Positions 16,546-25,567 of a stretch of 64,000 nt of DNA are shown piece after piece. A program made the position numbers and the translations under genes. Source of the stretch: Marivita sp046592965 (GTDB lineage: Bacteria; Pseudomonadota; Alphaproteobacteria; Rhodobacterales; Rhodobacteraceae); NCBI RefSeq assembly GCF_046592965.1, contig NZ_JBISBV010000002.1:372001-436000 (forward strand), given 5' to 3'. The first letter of the stretch is position 1. Each line of letters begins with the position of its first letter. The notes beneath the pieces were generated by a model. That model was not told where the DNA came from and ran no database searches. It saw nothing but the letters and a program-made list of their open reading frames with translations.

Positions 16546-18180
16546 ATGCCCAAAGGTTTGCTGGCATCCTTTGCCAATCGTCTTGCCATTCCCGACCTGT
16601 CCCTGATGCCGAAGGAGAAACTCACTCCGTCGCGCATCCGCATCGAATTGCTGTCTGGCCTGACGGTTGCGCTGGCGCTGGTCCCCGAAGCGGTGGCGTT
16701 TGCCTTTGTCGCCGGTGTGCATCCGTTGGTCGGTCTTTACGCCGCGTTTATCGTCGGGTTGATCACGGCACTGATCGGCGGGCGCCCCGGCATGATCTCG
16801 GGCGCGACGGGCGCGTTGGCGGTGGTCATGGTGTCGCTGGTGGCCGAACATGGCGTGGAATACCTGTTTGCCACCGTGGTTCTGATGGGCATCTTGCAAT
16901 TGATCGCGGGCGCGATGAGATGGGGCAAGTTCATTCGCCTCGTGCCGCATCCGGTGATGCTTGGCTTTGTCAACGGCCTCGCCATCGTGATCTTTCTTGC
17001 GCAATTGGGCCAGTTCAAGGTGCCCGGTTCCGCCGAGGCTTCCGGGCACGGCATGGGCGGTGGAGAATGGCTGACGGGGATGCCGCTTTATCTGATGCTG
17101 GGTCTGACGGTGCTGACCATGGCGATCATCTGGGTCATGCCGCGCATCAGTCGCGTCGTGCCGGCCCCGCTGGTGGGCATCGGCGTCGTGGCGGCTCTGG
17201 TGATCGGCTTTAACCTCGACGTGCCACGCGTCGGTGACCTGGCCTCGATCCAGGGTGGCTTGCCGACATTCCACATACCGATGGTGCCGCTCAATTGGGA
17301 AACCTTCGAGATCATCCTGCCCTATGCGGTGATCCTTGCGGCCATCGGCCTGATCGAATCGCTGCTGACGCTGAACCTCGTCGGTGAAATCACCGGCGAG
17401 CGTGGCGGTGCGTCACAGGAATGTATCGCGCAGGGCATCGCCAACACCGTGACCGGCTTTTTCGCCGGCATGGGCGGCTGTGCGATGATCGGCCAATCGA
17501 TGATCAACGTCAAATCCGGTGGCCGCACGCGGGTCGCGGGCATCGCGGCTGCGCTGTTCCTGCTGATCTTCATCCTGTTCGCCGCGCCGATGATCGAGCT
17601 GATCCCGCTCGCGGCCCTTGTCGGTGTGATGTTCATGGTGGTGATCGGAACCTTCGCCTGGAACTCGCTGACCATCCTGCGCAAGGTGCCACTGACGGAT
17701 GCGTTCGTCATCCTACTGGTGACGGTGGTGACGGTGCTCGAAGACCTCGCCGTCGCGGTCGTCGTCGGCGTGATTGTCTCGGCGCTCGCCTATGCGTGGA
17801 ACAACGCCCGCCGCATCCACGCCATCACCCGCGACAGCCGCACCGCCGAAGGCGCCAAGGTCTACGAGATTCAAGGCCCGCTGTTCTTTGGCTCCTCGGA
17901 CGGGTTCATCGAGTTGTTCGACGTCGAAACCGACCCCGATCTGGTGATCGCCGATTTCGCCCAAAGCCGGGTGGTCGACCAATCCGCCCTGCAGGCGATC
18001 GAAGCCGTTGCAGGCAAATACGATGCCGCTGGAAAACAGCTGCAACTGCGCCACCTCAGCCGCGATTGCCACAGGTTGCTCTCCAAGGCCGGCCATCTGG
18101 TGGTCGATAGCGACGACGACCCCGATTACGCGCTGGCGGTGGATTATGGGGTGAGAACGGGGATTTTGGGGGATCATTAA
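16546..18180 (+). CDS. SulP-family anion permease with STAS domain
   Basis: A 544-residue transporter. The N-terminal membrane domain has about 10-14 helices and the SulP features ALVPEAVAFAFVAGVHPLVGLYAAF and GRPGMISGATGALAVV near the start. A cytosolic STAS domain occupies roughly residues 430-535. Family members move sulfate, bicarbonate or other anions by sodium symport or exchange; the substrate is not evident. It is a single gene, ending in a short hairpin, and divergent from the LysE gene. Confidence 0.94.
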   Translation: MPKGLLASFANRLAIPDLSLMPKEKLTPSRIRIELLSGLTVALALVPEAVAFAFVAGVHPLVGLYAAFIVGLITALIGGRPGMISGATGALAVVMVSLVAEHGVEYLFATVVLMGILQLIAGAMRWGKFIRLVPHPVMLGFVNGLAIVIFLAQLGQFKVPGSAEASGHGMGGGEWLTGMPLYLMLGLTVLTMAIIWVMPRISRVVPAPLVGIGVVAALVIGFNLDVPRVGDLASIQGGLPTFHIPMVPLNWETFEIILPYAVILAAIGLIESLLTLNLVGEITGERGGASQECIAQGIANTVTGFFAGMGGCAMIGQSMINVKSGGRTRVAGIAAALFLLIFILFAAPMIELIPLAALVGVMFMVVIGTFAWNSLTILRKVPLTDAFVILLVTVVTVLEDLAVAVVVGVIVSALAYAWNNARRIHAITRDSRTAEGAKVYEIQGPLFFGSSDGFIELFDVETDPDLVIADFAQSRVVDQSALQAIEAVAGKYDAAGKQLQLRHLSRDCHRLLSKAGHLVVDSDDDPDYALAVDYGVRTGILGDH

Positions 18181-18188
18181 AGGCCGGG

Positions 18189-18206
18189 AGCGTTTTCGGA
18201 AACGCT
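18189..18206 (+). terminator. hairpin after the SulP gene
   Basis: A 7-bp stem AGCGTTT / AAACGCT with a TCGG loop, 9 bp after the SulP stop. There is no clear T-run, so it is a weak terminator candidate. It marks the left edge of a lower-GC patch. Confidence 0.4.
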
Positions 18207-18233
18207 GACGATACGGGGCCGGTTACTCTACTT

Positions 18234-18752
18234 TTATTCGGCGCGGTGACTCTCGATCCGATCTAAATCCACCAGAAGGGTTTGAGCGTATGGGTCGAGC
18301 GCACCGCCGCTTGAAACCATGACTGTGCGTAGACGTTCCAGTGATTTCAGGGTATCTGTTGAAAGGTAGGAGCGTATAGCCAGGTACGATGGTTTGGTGA
18401 TTATGAAGTTACGGAAATTGTTTTCCTTGTCATCTTGATAATATTCAGCGACCGCTTGGCGGCAGTCATCAACAAGGGCAAAAAGTCGATCCTCTGGTTC
18501 GGGCTTGTGGAATAGTCTTCGGTACGCGCCGACAGCAAGCCAATGTAGCCAGACGCCACATGCCACGCCCACAATGTAAGCAGCCAGAGCAAACGCCCAA
18601 GGTCGTGTCAGCGCTTCAATTACCGATGGATACCCGACCGCAAGTATCCGGTCCCAACCCGGACCAGCAGCCAGCACCTCTATGTTTAGAGAGACCACCA
18701 AAAGAATTGGTGCTGCGATGATGGTGATAATTGCACGCAACTTAAATGGCAT
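18234..18752 (-). CDS. orphan two-helix membrane protein of unknown function
   Basis: A 172-residue protein that I do not recognise. Hydrophobic helices lie at about residues 7-28 and 51-76, followed by a roughly 95-residue hydrophilic domain with a few aromatic-rich helices (AVAEYYQDDKENNF, SYLAIRSYLSTD). The gene is clearly richer in AT than its neighbours: 18361-18480 is 45% GC by hand count against 63% in a sample of the SulP gene. It stands alone on the minus strand between SulP and the Lin0512 pair, which suggests recent acquisition. Confidence 0.7.
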   Translation of the reverse strand: MPFKLRAIITIIAAPILLVVSLNIEVLAAGPGWDRILAVGYPSVIEALTRPWAFALAAYIVGVACGVWLHWLAVGAYRRLFHKPEPEDRLFALVDDCRQAVAEYYQDDKENNFRNFIITKPSYLAIRSYLSTDTLKSLERLRTVMVSSGGALDPYAQTLLVDLDRIESHRAE

Positions 18753-18880
18753 TTTCTGACCATGCCGTTCGCGCTTTGCGATGTGAAGTCATTTTAATCT
18801 GTAACTTACAATGGGCCGATGGCTGCACCTAGTACGTTTGCCCTTTAAGGCCGCTGGCAGAGCTTACGAAAGCCCACGGC

Positions 18881-19225
18881 TTACCCCTGCTTCGGCAAAA
18901 ACGCCTCAACCGCCGCCGTCGCGACAACCAGCACCGATCTGCTGTCCGGGTTCACCACGTTCAACCCACCCTCGACCGCACGCACCTCGGCGCGTCCGCG
19001 GGGCAGGCCCTTGACCAGTGCGGCGCAATCCACCTTGTCCGGCTCCGCCACACCCACCGTCACCTGCACCCGCATCGCGTCATGCGACAGCCCGGTGGCC
19101 TCGAACAGCGGAATGGAGGAGTGTCGTATCGCATCCTCGATGGCGCGGGCGGCGGCCTTGGTGTAATCCATGCCGTACTGGTCGTTGCCCATCCCCATCT
19201 CGATGATGAAGCGCTGCTCGCTCAT
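18881..19225 (-). CDS. Lin0512-family protein, copy B
   Basis: A 114-residue member of the Lin0512 family of conserved proteins of unknown function. It begins MSEQRFIIEMGMGNDQYGMDY and carries the typical TKAAARAIEDAIRHSSI segment. It is paralogous to the gene just upstream: both contain E-x-G-M-G, D-Y-T-x-A-A-x-R-A, a D-A-x-x-H/x-S-I segment and an x-V-x-V-G-V strand. The ATG overlaps the upstream stop by 4 bp (ATGA), consistent with a two-subunit complex. Family members are small cytoplasmic alpha/beta proteins; no reaction is known to me. Confidence 0.85.
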   Translation of the reverse strand: MSEQRFIIEMGMGNDQYGMDYTKAAARAIEDAIRHSSIPLFEATGLSHDAMRVQVTVGVAEPDKVDCAALVKGLPRGRAEVRAVEGGLNVVNPDSRSVLVVATAAVEAFLPKQG

Positions 19226-19572
19226 GTTGCGTCCTCCAGATCGAGCGCCACCGAGATGGCGACATTGGCGATGACCGTCGGTTTGCCGCCATCGCCGCGC
19301 GGCACGTCGAGCCCACCCTTGCGCGCGATCACCTGCACTTGACCATAGGGAAAGAGCTTGGCGATCTCAGCCGGATCGAGCGCCTCGGGAGTCTGCACGC
19401 CGACCTCAACGGTGATCTGCATGTCGGATTTGTCCTTGCCGTACAGTTCGGCCAGGTTGATCGAATTGTGCCAAAGCGCATCGCGCACCGCGCGCGAGGC
19501 GGCTTCGGTGTAATCCTGTCGGCGCAGCGAGCTGCCCATGCCGAATTCGGTCAAAAGACGTTTCAAAGCCAT
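19222..19572 (-). CDS. Lin0512-family protein, copy A
   Basis: A 116-residue first gene of the Lin0512 pair, starting MALKRLLTEFGMGSSLRRQDY with TEAASRAVRDALWHNSI. It shares with the next gene the EFGMG/EMGMG opening, the D-Y-T repeat of alanine-rich helix and the ITVEVGVQTPE strand. It is coupled to the second copy by a 4-bp overlap. Both have about the same length, so this is a duplication that has been kept as a pair. Function is unknown. Confidence 0.85.
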   Translation of the reverse strand: MALKRLLTEFGMGSSLRRQDYTEAASRAVRDALWHNSINLAELYGKDKSDMQITVEVGVQTPEALDPAEIAKLFPYGQVQVIARKGGLDVPRGDGGKPTVIANVAISVALDLEDAT

Positions 19573-19657
19573 GCCGCAGATCCTTCGTTAACGTTTCAGA
19601 AAGGTCCGACCCGGACCTATTGTTTCGCATGCGAAACATTGGGGCGCGTGTGCTGAC

Positions 19658-20266
19658 CTATTCTTCACCGGGCCGCTTCAGGCTGAACGTCTCGCGCACC
19701 GCTGTATAGTCGCGATATCCCAATCGGGCCAGCGGGCTGAAGCTCAACACATCGAAGATGCCGTCCTTCAGGCAGTCATCGCGGATATGTATGCCGGTGA
19801 CTTCACCGAAGACCGCGAAATTCGCAGCGCCGGGCAGGGTAAGAATCTGCGTCAGCTTGCATTCCAGCGTTGCGGGCGCGTTGGCCACACGCGCGCAGGC
19901 AATGGTGTCACAGGCCGCCTTGTCGATTCCGGCGCGGCTGAATTCGTCAACCTCCTTGTCCCACGGGCCGGACGACAGGTTCATGACGTCGCGCATGGCG
20001 ACTTCGACGATGTTCACGGCGAACACACCTGTCTCGCGAATATGCGCCACGCTGTCCTTGGTGTCGCCGCGATCCTCCTTGGCGGAGGTGGACGAAAACA
20101 TCACCTGCGGCGGCACGTAGGCCACGGCGTTGAAAAACGAATACGGCGCGAGGTTGTCGTGCCCGTCCGCACCGCGCGTCGAGATCCAGCCGATGGGTCG
20201 CGGCGCGACAATGGCGCTGAACGGATTATGCGGCAATCCGTGGCCGTCTTCGGGGCGGTAGAACAT
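19658..20266 (-). CDS. flavin reductase-like, FMN-binding split-barrel protein
   Basis: A 202-residue protein of the flavin reductase-like domain family. Typical segments are NPFSAIVAPRPIGWISTRG near the N-terminus, APYSFFNAVAYVPPQVMFS, and the GVFAVNIV strand. Members bind FMN and either reduce it with NAD(P)H or use it in small oxygenase systems; many close relatives are annotated as flavoredoxin or DIM6/NTAB type. No partner oxygenase is nearby, so the role is open. It is a single minus-strand gene divergent from the GNAT gene. Confidence 0.9.
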   Translation of the reverse strand: MFYRPEDGHGLPHNPFSAIVAPRPIGWISTRGADGHDNLAPYSFFNAVAYVPPQVMFSSTSAKEDRGDTKDSVAHIRETGVFAVNIVEVAMRDVMNLSSGPWDKEVDEFSRAGIDKAACDTIACARVANAPATLECKLTQILTLPGAANFAVFGEVTGIHIRDDCLKDGIFDVLSFSPLARLGYRDYTAVRETFSLKRPGEE

Positions 20267-20366
20267 TGCTTTCGCTTCCGTGTTTGCCGATCATTCGGCA
20301 GCGTGATAGGCGGTTTCGCAGCGGAATGCACGGGGGTGTGCACGCGCGATAACGAAGAGCTCTGCC

Positions 20367-20852
20367 ATGTTCACCCTGAGCCCGGAAACCCAAGACGACT
20401 GGTGGGAGGTCGAAGCGCTATACGACCTGTGCTTTGCGCCCGGTCGCGAGGCGCTGTCATCCTACCGGTTGCGTGACGGCGTGCCGCCGGTGGCTGCCCT
20501 GTCGCGGATCGCGCGCGACGATCAAGGCATTCTGGGCGGCGCAATCCGGTACTGGCCCGTGCGTGTCGGTGCGCTGCGCAGCTTGTTGTTGGGACCGGTG
20601 GCGGTACACCCGACGGCGCAGGGCGAGGGTCTGGGCGGTGCGCTGATCCGCGACAGCATCGAACAGGCGCGCAGCGACGGCTGGGAACGGGTGCTGCTGG
20701 TGGGTGACGAGCCGTACTACCAGCGTTTTGGATTTCGACGGTTGGAGGGCGTTCTCATGCCGCCCCCGACGAACCCGGCACGGGTGTTGGGGCTGGGGTT
20801 GCACCCAGGCGCATGGGATGCGGTGCGAGGGGCTGTTGCACGAGAGACTTGA
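20367..20852 (+). CDS. GNAT-family N-acetyltransferase
   Basis: A 161-residue acetyltransferase. The acetyl-CoA pyrophosphate loop is seen as LGPVAVHPTAQGEGLGGALIRDSIEQAR (Q/R-x-x-G-x-G/A pattern as AQGEGLGGAL), and the C-terminal YYQRFGF motif is typical of the YhbS-like group. The substrate is unknown. It is divergent from the flavin reductase gene and immediately upstream of the EcsC gene. Confidence 0.93.
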   Translation: MFTLSPETQDDWWEVEALYDLCFAPGREALSSYRLRDGVPPVAALSRIARDDQGILGGAIRYWPVRVGALRSLLLGPVAVHPTAQGEGLGGALIRDSIEQARSDGWERVLLVGDEPYYQRFGFRRLEGVLMPPPTNPARVLGLGLHPGAWDAVRGAVARET

Positions 20853-20883
20853 CCCGTACGGCTCAAGACCCAATCTGTACGGT

Positions 20884-21633
20884 ATGACTGGAACCGACAT
20901 CGTCCCGACGGACACCCAAATCGCAATCGCCGAACTTGCCCGCCGCCACAAGGCCGCGGGCGGTGTCGGCCTGCAAGTTCTCAACATGCTGGGCGGCCAC
21001 GCGGAGAACCTTCTCGAACGCTTGCCCAACCCGGTCAAGATCAGGCTGGAAGCGACCACGGAACGCGCGTTGCGGGTGGCCTTGCTGGCGGCACGACAAT
21101 CGCGCCGCGCGGTGAAGGACCAGAAGGGGTGGCTCAACACCGCCGTGCTCACCGCCATGGGCGCGGCGGGCGGTGCCGGTGGTTTGCCGACAGCTTTGGC
21201 CGAGCTTCCGGTCACGACGACCGTCTTGCTGCGCGCCATTCAGGGGATCGCGGCGGAATACGGCTTTGATCCGAACGATCCAGACGTTCTTGCCGATTGC
21301 CTGACCGTGTTCGCCAGTGCCGGTCCGCTTGAGCATGACGACGGTGCGAACATGGCGTTCCTGAGCGCCCGCGTGTCGCTGACCGGCACGACCGTGCAGG
21401 GCATCCTCAAATCGGTGGCTCCGAAGCTTGCGACGGTGTTGGGGCAGAAACTGGCGGCGCAAACCGTGCCCATTCTCGGGGCTGCGGCGGGGGCGGCGAC
21501 GAATTACGCTTATACCAGCTATTATCAGGAAATGGCGCATGTGCATTTCGGGCTGCGTCGGTTGGCGATCGAGTCCGGATCGCCGGAAACGCTGCTGGTT
21601 CAGGAATTGAAACGGGCGCTTGGCAGGCTTTAG
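20884..21633 (+). CDS. EcsC-family protein
   Basis: A 249-residue protein of the EcsC family, named after a Bacillus protein encoded with the Ecs ABC transporter. The conserved core runs from about LARRHKAAGGVGLQVLNMLGG to the C-terminal AHVHFGLRRLA. Several alanine/glycine-rich helical stretches are present, including TAMGAAGGAGGLPTALAELP, which may contact membrane. The frame stays open to 20704 inside the GNAT gene, but upstream residues are not family-like; the ATG at 20884 is preferred although its ribosome site is weak. An ATG at 20818 would overlap the GNAT gene by 35 bp and cannot be excluded. Function is unknown. Confidence 0.8.
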   Translation: MTGTDIVPTDTQIAIAELARRHKAAGGVGLQVLNMLGGHAENLLERLPNPVKIRLEATTERALRVALLAARQSRRAVKDQKGWLNTAVLTAMGAAGGAGGLPTALAELPVTTTVLLRAIQGIAAEYGFDPNDPDVLADCLTVFASAGPLEHDDGANMAFLSARVSLTGTTVQGILKSVAPKLATVLGQKLAAQTVPILGAAAGAATNYAYTSYYQEMAHVHFGLRRLAIESGSPETLLVQELKRALGRL

Positions 21634-21939
21634 GAGTGGCGAGGTGCCCCCTGCTTTTCTTTCCCGGCTCTAACCATTTATTAACGTTAATGGATCAGAT
21701 TGCAGGAGGTCTCGGCAAAAACCGATGCCAGAGCGGACGGGGCGGGGTGGACCATTTATGATCCGGCACGGACCATGACGTTACTGTCCGCCCACCAAAC
21801 ACCAATTGTGCGCCGACACGTGATGAACTCGCGATGAAATAGGGCCAGAACGGCCCGGTCGCGCCACTTGATGACAGCGCTTTTCTGCCGGATCAATTCA
21901 GAAGGATTGGTCCGGCAGGGGGCGTGTTTGCCAAGGCGC
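21634..21939. other. 306-bp non-coding gap between convergent EcsC and ptsP
   Basis: I see no frame longer than 25 codons with a ribosome site. It holds the palindrome ATTAACGTTAAT (21680-21691) inside CCATT...AATGG arms, and near its end an imperfect hairpin (21886-21917) downstream of ptsP. The part from 21670 to 21700 is AT-rich. Confidence 0.7.
21886..21917 (-). terminator. imperfect hairpin after ptsP
   Basis: Arms TGCCGGATCAATTC and GGATTGGTCCGGCA pair over 14 positions with two G-T pairs and a 4-nt loop. It lies 23 bp beyond the ptsP stop. No U-tract follows on the minus strand, so it may act as a transcript-stabilising or Rho-linked end rather than a classical terminator. Confidence 0.4.
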
Positions 21940-24180
21940 TCACGAGAGATTGCGCAAATAGTCCATCACCACCGGGCGCACATTGGCCTCGCCACGGTCA
22001 CGGGCGTCGTGGATCGCGGCGCGCACATCGACAAGATTGCAGCGCCGCAGGAGGTGCTTGACAGGGCCAACCGAGGCCGGGCGCATCGAGAGCGAGCGCA
22101 AACCGATCGCCGCGAGACACAACGCCTCGACCGGACGGCCCGCGTCTTCGCCGCAAAACGACAGCGGCGTATTGGTCAGCGCACAACGATCAATGATGTT
22201 TTCCAGAAACGTCAGGTAGCTGACGTTCAGAGTGTCGTAGCGGCGGCGCACCAGTTCGTTTTCGCGATCAGCGGCAAAGAAGAACTGCTTGAGATCATTG
22301 CCGCCAATCGACAGGAACTCGACTTCCTCGAAAAACCGCTTGCTGGCAAAGGCCAGGGACGGCGTTTCCAGCATCGCACCGATTTCCAGGGTGGCGGGCA
22401 GGTTGTGGCCCAGAATACGTTCGCGGGCCAGCGCCTTGCCCATCTCGGCGCGCGCCTTATCGTACTCTTCGTATTGCGCGATGAAGGGGAACATGACCGT
22501 CAGCGGACGGCCGTTCGCGGCGCGCAAAAGCGCCTGCAACTGCATCCGGAGCACGCCCGGCTTATCAAGACCGACGCGGATCGCGCGCCAGCCAAGCGCC
22601 GGGTTGGGCTCGTCCTGCGGGGTCATGTAGGGCAGCACCTTATCCGACCCGATGTCGAGCGTTCGAAACACCACGCGACGGCCGTGGGCGGCGTCCATCA
22701 CGCGGGCATAGATGGCCGCGAGTTCGGTGCGTTTGGGCATCTGGTTGCGCACCAGAAACTGCAATTCGGTGCGAAACAGCCCCACACCCGAGGCACCGGA
22801 ACTTTCGAGCGAGGGCAGATCGGCCATGAGTCCGGCGTTCATATCAAGGCGTATTTCGGTGCCGCACAGCGTGATTGCCGGCTTGTCGCGGATCGACGCG
22901 TAGCGCTCCTGCGCCTTTGCCTGCATCGCCATCTTGTCGCGGAAGGCTGTCACCACCGTGTCGTCGGGGCGCAGATGTACGACGCCCTGATCGCCGTCGA
23001 CCATGATGTGATCGCCGTTCAAGGCTTCGTTCTGGATGCGCTTGGTGCCGATGACGAGCGGAATCGCCAGCGCGCGCGCGACGATGGCGGCATGGCTTCC
23101 CACCGCGCCTTCCTCGAGCACCACACCGCGCAGCTTGCGGCCGTATTCCAACAGGTCTGCCGGGCCGATATTGCGCGCCACAAGGATCGGGTCGTCCGGC
23201 AGGTCGGCACCGGTGCGCGTCCCTTGGCCGGTCAGGATGCGCAACAAGCGGTTGGACAGATCATCAAGGTCCTGAAGACGCTCGCGCAGGTAAACATCGG
23301 TGGCCTGGCTCATGCGGGCGCGCACGTCGGATTGTTCTTTTTCGACAGCGGCCTCGGCACTCAGTCCGCGGTCGATGTTTTCCTGCATCCGGCGCAGCCA
23401 GCCTTTGGAATTGGCGAACATCCGGTAAGCTTCGAGCACCTGCACCTGCTCGGTATCCATCACGGCACCGGCCAAGAGCTGATCGACGCTGATGCGCAGG
23501 TTTTCCACCGCCTCTATCAGGCGCGCGCGTTCGGTTTCGGGATCGTCGCCGACAAGGTTGGTCACAACGACGCGCGGTTCGTGGAGCCAGACATGACCCT
23601 CCGCGGCGCCTTCCTGTCCGGTCACGCCGCGCAGCAGAACCGGTTCCGTGTGGCGCGCGCGCAAGGCGGCACCCTCGCCGACAAACGCGCCAAGCTCTGT
23701 CATTTCGGCCAGCACCATCGCCACAACCTCAAGCGCATAAACCTCGTCGGCGCTGAATTCGCGCGCTTCCTTGGATTGCACCACGAGAACGCCAAGCTTT
23801 TCGCCCAGACGCTGGATCGGCACGCCGAGGAAGCTGGAGAACAGCTCTTCTCCGGTTTCCGGCATATAGCGAAATCCGCGCGTTGACGGGGCATCCGCCT
23901 CGTTGATGATCTTGCCCGTCCGAGCGACCCGTCCGACAAGACCTTCGCCCATCTTCATGCGCGTCTGGTGCACCGCTTCGGGCTTGAGCCCTTCGGTCGC
24001 GCACAGTTCAAGCGTGTCGTCGTCGCGGAACAGGTAGATCGAGCACACCTCCGTACCGATCGAATCGGCGGTCAGATGGGTGATCTTGTCGAGCCGCTCC
24101 TGACCCGCGGCCTTTTCGGCCATCGTGTCGCGCAGCCGCCCGAGGAGTTTTCGGCTTTCGCTTTCTGCGCGTTCGACCAT
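21940..24180 (-). CDS. ptsP: PTS-Ntr enzyme I (phosphoenolpyruvate phosphotransferase)
   Basis: A 746-residue EI-Ntr. The N-terminal GAF domain (about 25-165) contains GEGLVGRVARTG and FLGVPIQRLGEKLGVLVVQ. The swivelling phosphohistidine domain has H363 in GSHAAIVARALAIP. The C-terminal TIM-barrel PEP site includes LSIGGNDLKQFF and the catalytic cysteine in LSFCGEDAG. It takes phosphate from PEP and passes it to NPr, part of a regulatory chain linked to nitrogen and potassium status rather than sugar uptake. It is transcribed after lysC (46-bp gap), a familiar alphaproteobacterial pair. Confidence 0.97.
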   Translation of the reverse strand: MVERAESESRKLLGRLRDTMAEKAAGQERLDKITHLTADSIGTEVCSIYLFRDDDTLELCATEGLKPEAVHQTRMKMGEGLVGRVARTGKIINEADAPSTRGFRYMPETGEELFSSFLGVPIQRLGEKLGVLVVQSKEAREFSADEVYALEVVAMVLAEMTELGAFVGEGAALRARHTEPVLLRGVTGQEGAAEGHVWLHEPRVVVTNLVGDDPETERARLIEAVENLRISVDQLLAGAVMDTEQVQVLEAYRMFANSKGWLRRMQENIDRGLSAEAAVEKEQSDVRARMSQATDVYLRERLQDLDDLSNRLLRILTGQGTRTGADLPDDPILVARNIGPADLLEYGRKLRGVVLEEGAVGSHAAIVARALAIPLVIGTKRIQNEALNGDHIMVDGDQGVVHLRPDDTVVTAFRDKMAMQAKAQERYASIRDKPAITLCGTEIRLDMNAGLMADLPSLESSGASGVGLFRTELQFLVRNQMPKRTELAAIYARVMDAAHGRRVVFRTLDIGSDKVLPYMTPQDEPNPALGWRAIRVGLDKPGVLRMQLQALLRAANGRPLTVMFPFIAQYEEYDKARAEMGKALARERILGHNLPATLEIGAMLETPSLAFASKRFFEEVEFLSIGGNDLKQFFFAADRENELVRRRYDTLNVSYLTFLENIIDRCALTNTPLSFCGEDAGRPVEALCLAAIGLRSLSMRPASVGPVKHLLRRCNLVDVRAAIHDARDRGEANVRPVVMDYLRNLS

Positions 24181-24226
24181 ATGTCGCCTTTCAGAGACCG
24201 TCCGGCGTGACGGTGTCCGTCACATC

Positions 24227-25465
24227 TCAGGCGGCTTTTTCCAGTTCAAACGCATCATGCAGCGCCTGCACCGCGAGTTCCATGTATTTCCGGTCGATCA
24301 GAACGGAAATCTTTATCTCGGAAGTTGTAATGACCTTGATGTTGATGCCCTCGTTAGAGAGCACCTGAAACATCTTTGCGGCAACGCCGGTATGGCTGCG
24401 CATGCCGATCCCGACGACAGACACCTTCGCAACGCCGGTGTCCGCGACCAGATCGTGAAAATTGACATCGCCCCGCGCCTTGGCGTCGGCCATCGCCTTT
24501 TCGGCGCGCTTGACCTGATCGACCGGGCACGAAAACGTCATGTCGGTGCGCCCGTCTTCCGAGATGTTCTGAACGATCATGTCGACGTTCACGCCCGCCT
24601 CGGACAGCGGCATGAAGATCGCCGCCGCAATGCCGGGGCGGTCGGCCACGGACATCAGCGTCATCTTGGTCTCATCGCGCGAATAGGCGACCCCTGCGAC
24701 CACATTGCTTTCCATGATATCCTCCTCATCGCAGACAAGCGTGCCCGCATCGTCCGATTGTTCCTCGAAACTGCTGACAACCCGCAGTTTGACCTTGTAG
24801 CGCATTGCCAGTTCAACCGACCGGGTCTGCAACACTTTCGCGCCGAGAGACGCCAGTTCCAGCATTTCCTCGAAGGCGATTTTGTCAAGCTTGCGCGCCT
24901 TGTCGCAGATGCGCGGGTCGGTGGTATAGACACCGTCCACGTCGGTATAGATGTCGCAGCGCTCGGCCCCGAAGGCGGCGGCAAAGGCGACGGCGGTCGT
25001 GTCCGATCCACCACGCCCGAGCGTCGTGATGCGCCCCTCGGCGCTGATGCCCTGAAATCCGGCGACGATGGCGACCTTCATGCCCTCTTCGAATTTCTTG
25101 CGGATGTTGTCCGGCGGAATATCCTCGATCCGGGCGGCGGAATGGGCCGACGTGGTTTTCACCGGCACCTGCCATCCCTGCCAGCTGCGCGCAGGCACAT
25201 CCATGTTCTGCAAGGTCAACGCCATCAACCCGGCGGTGACGTTTTCGCCGGATGACACGACGGCATCGTATTCGCGCGCATCGAACAGGGGAGCGGTCTC
25301 ATTGACATACCCCACCAGCTTGTTCGTTTCGCCCGACATGGCCGACACGATGACGATCACGTCATAGCCTTTTGACACCTCGACGCCGACGCGCTTGGCG
25401 GCACGCTTGATCCGGTCAGGCGTGGCGACGGACGTGCCGCCGAATTTCATCACGAGAACGGGCAT
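24227..25465 (-). CDS. lysC: aspartate kinase
   Basis: A 412-residue aspartokinase, the first step to lysine, threonine and methionine. The N-terminal kinase domain starts with KFGGTSVA (K7) and has GRGGSDTTAVAFAAA. Two C-terminal ACT domains (from about residue 265), including MRSHTGVAAKMF and NIKVITTSEIKISVLI, should bind lysine and/or threonine for feedback inhibition. Two ATGs are adjacent; GGGGAGG is 5-6 bases before the second, which is taken as start. The gene lies between DUF1178 and ptsP. Confidence 0.97.
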   Translation of the reverse strand: MPVLVMKFGGTSVATPDRIKRAAKRVGVEVSKGYDVIVIVSAMSGETNKLVGYVNETAPLFDAREYDAVVSSGENVTAGLMALTLQNMDVPARSWQGWQVPVKTTSAHSAARIEDIPPDNIRKKFEEGMKVAIVAGFQGISAEGRITTLGRGGSDTTAVAFAAAFGAERCDIYTDVDGVYTTDPRICDKARKLDKIAFEEMLELASLGAKVLQTRSVELAMRYKVKLRVVSSFEEQSDDAGTLVCDEEDIMESNVVAGVAYSRDETKMTLMSVADRPGIAAAIFMPLSEAGVNVDMIVQNISEDGRTDMTFSCPVDQVKRAEKAMADAKARGDVNFHDLVADTGVAKVSVVGIGMRSHTGVAAKMFQVLSNEGINIKVITTSEIKISVLIDRKYMELAVQALHDAFELEKAA

Positions 25466-25567
25466 CATGGCCTCCCCGGTTCAGACTCGGCTGTCCTTTA
25501 CGTCGGCGGTGGAAGCTGTGCAAGAGCGCTGCGGTCCGGGCGTTGGCAAGTGTGTCCGCGTGGTCTT

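Noticed and set aside
21868..23886. 672-codon frame antisense to ptsP
   Set aside because: Shadow of ptsP. Histidine/arginine-rich composition and no start signals.
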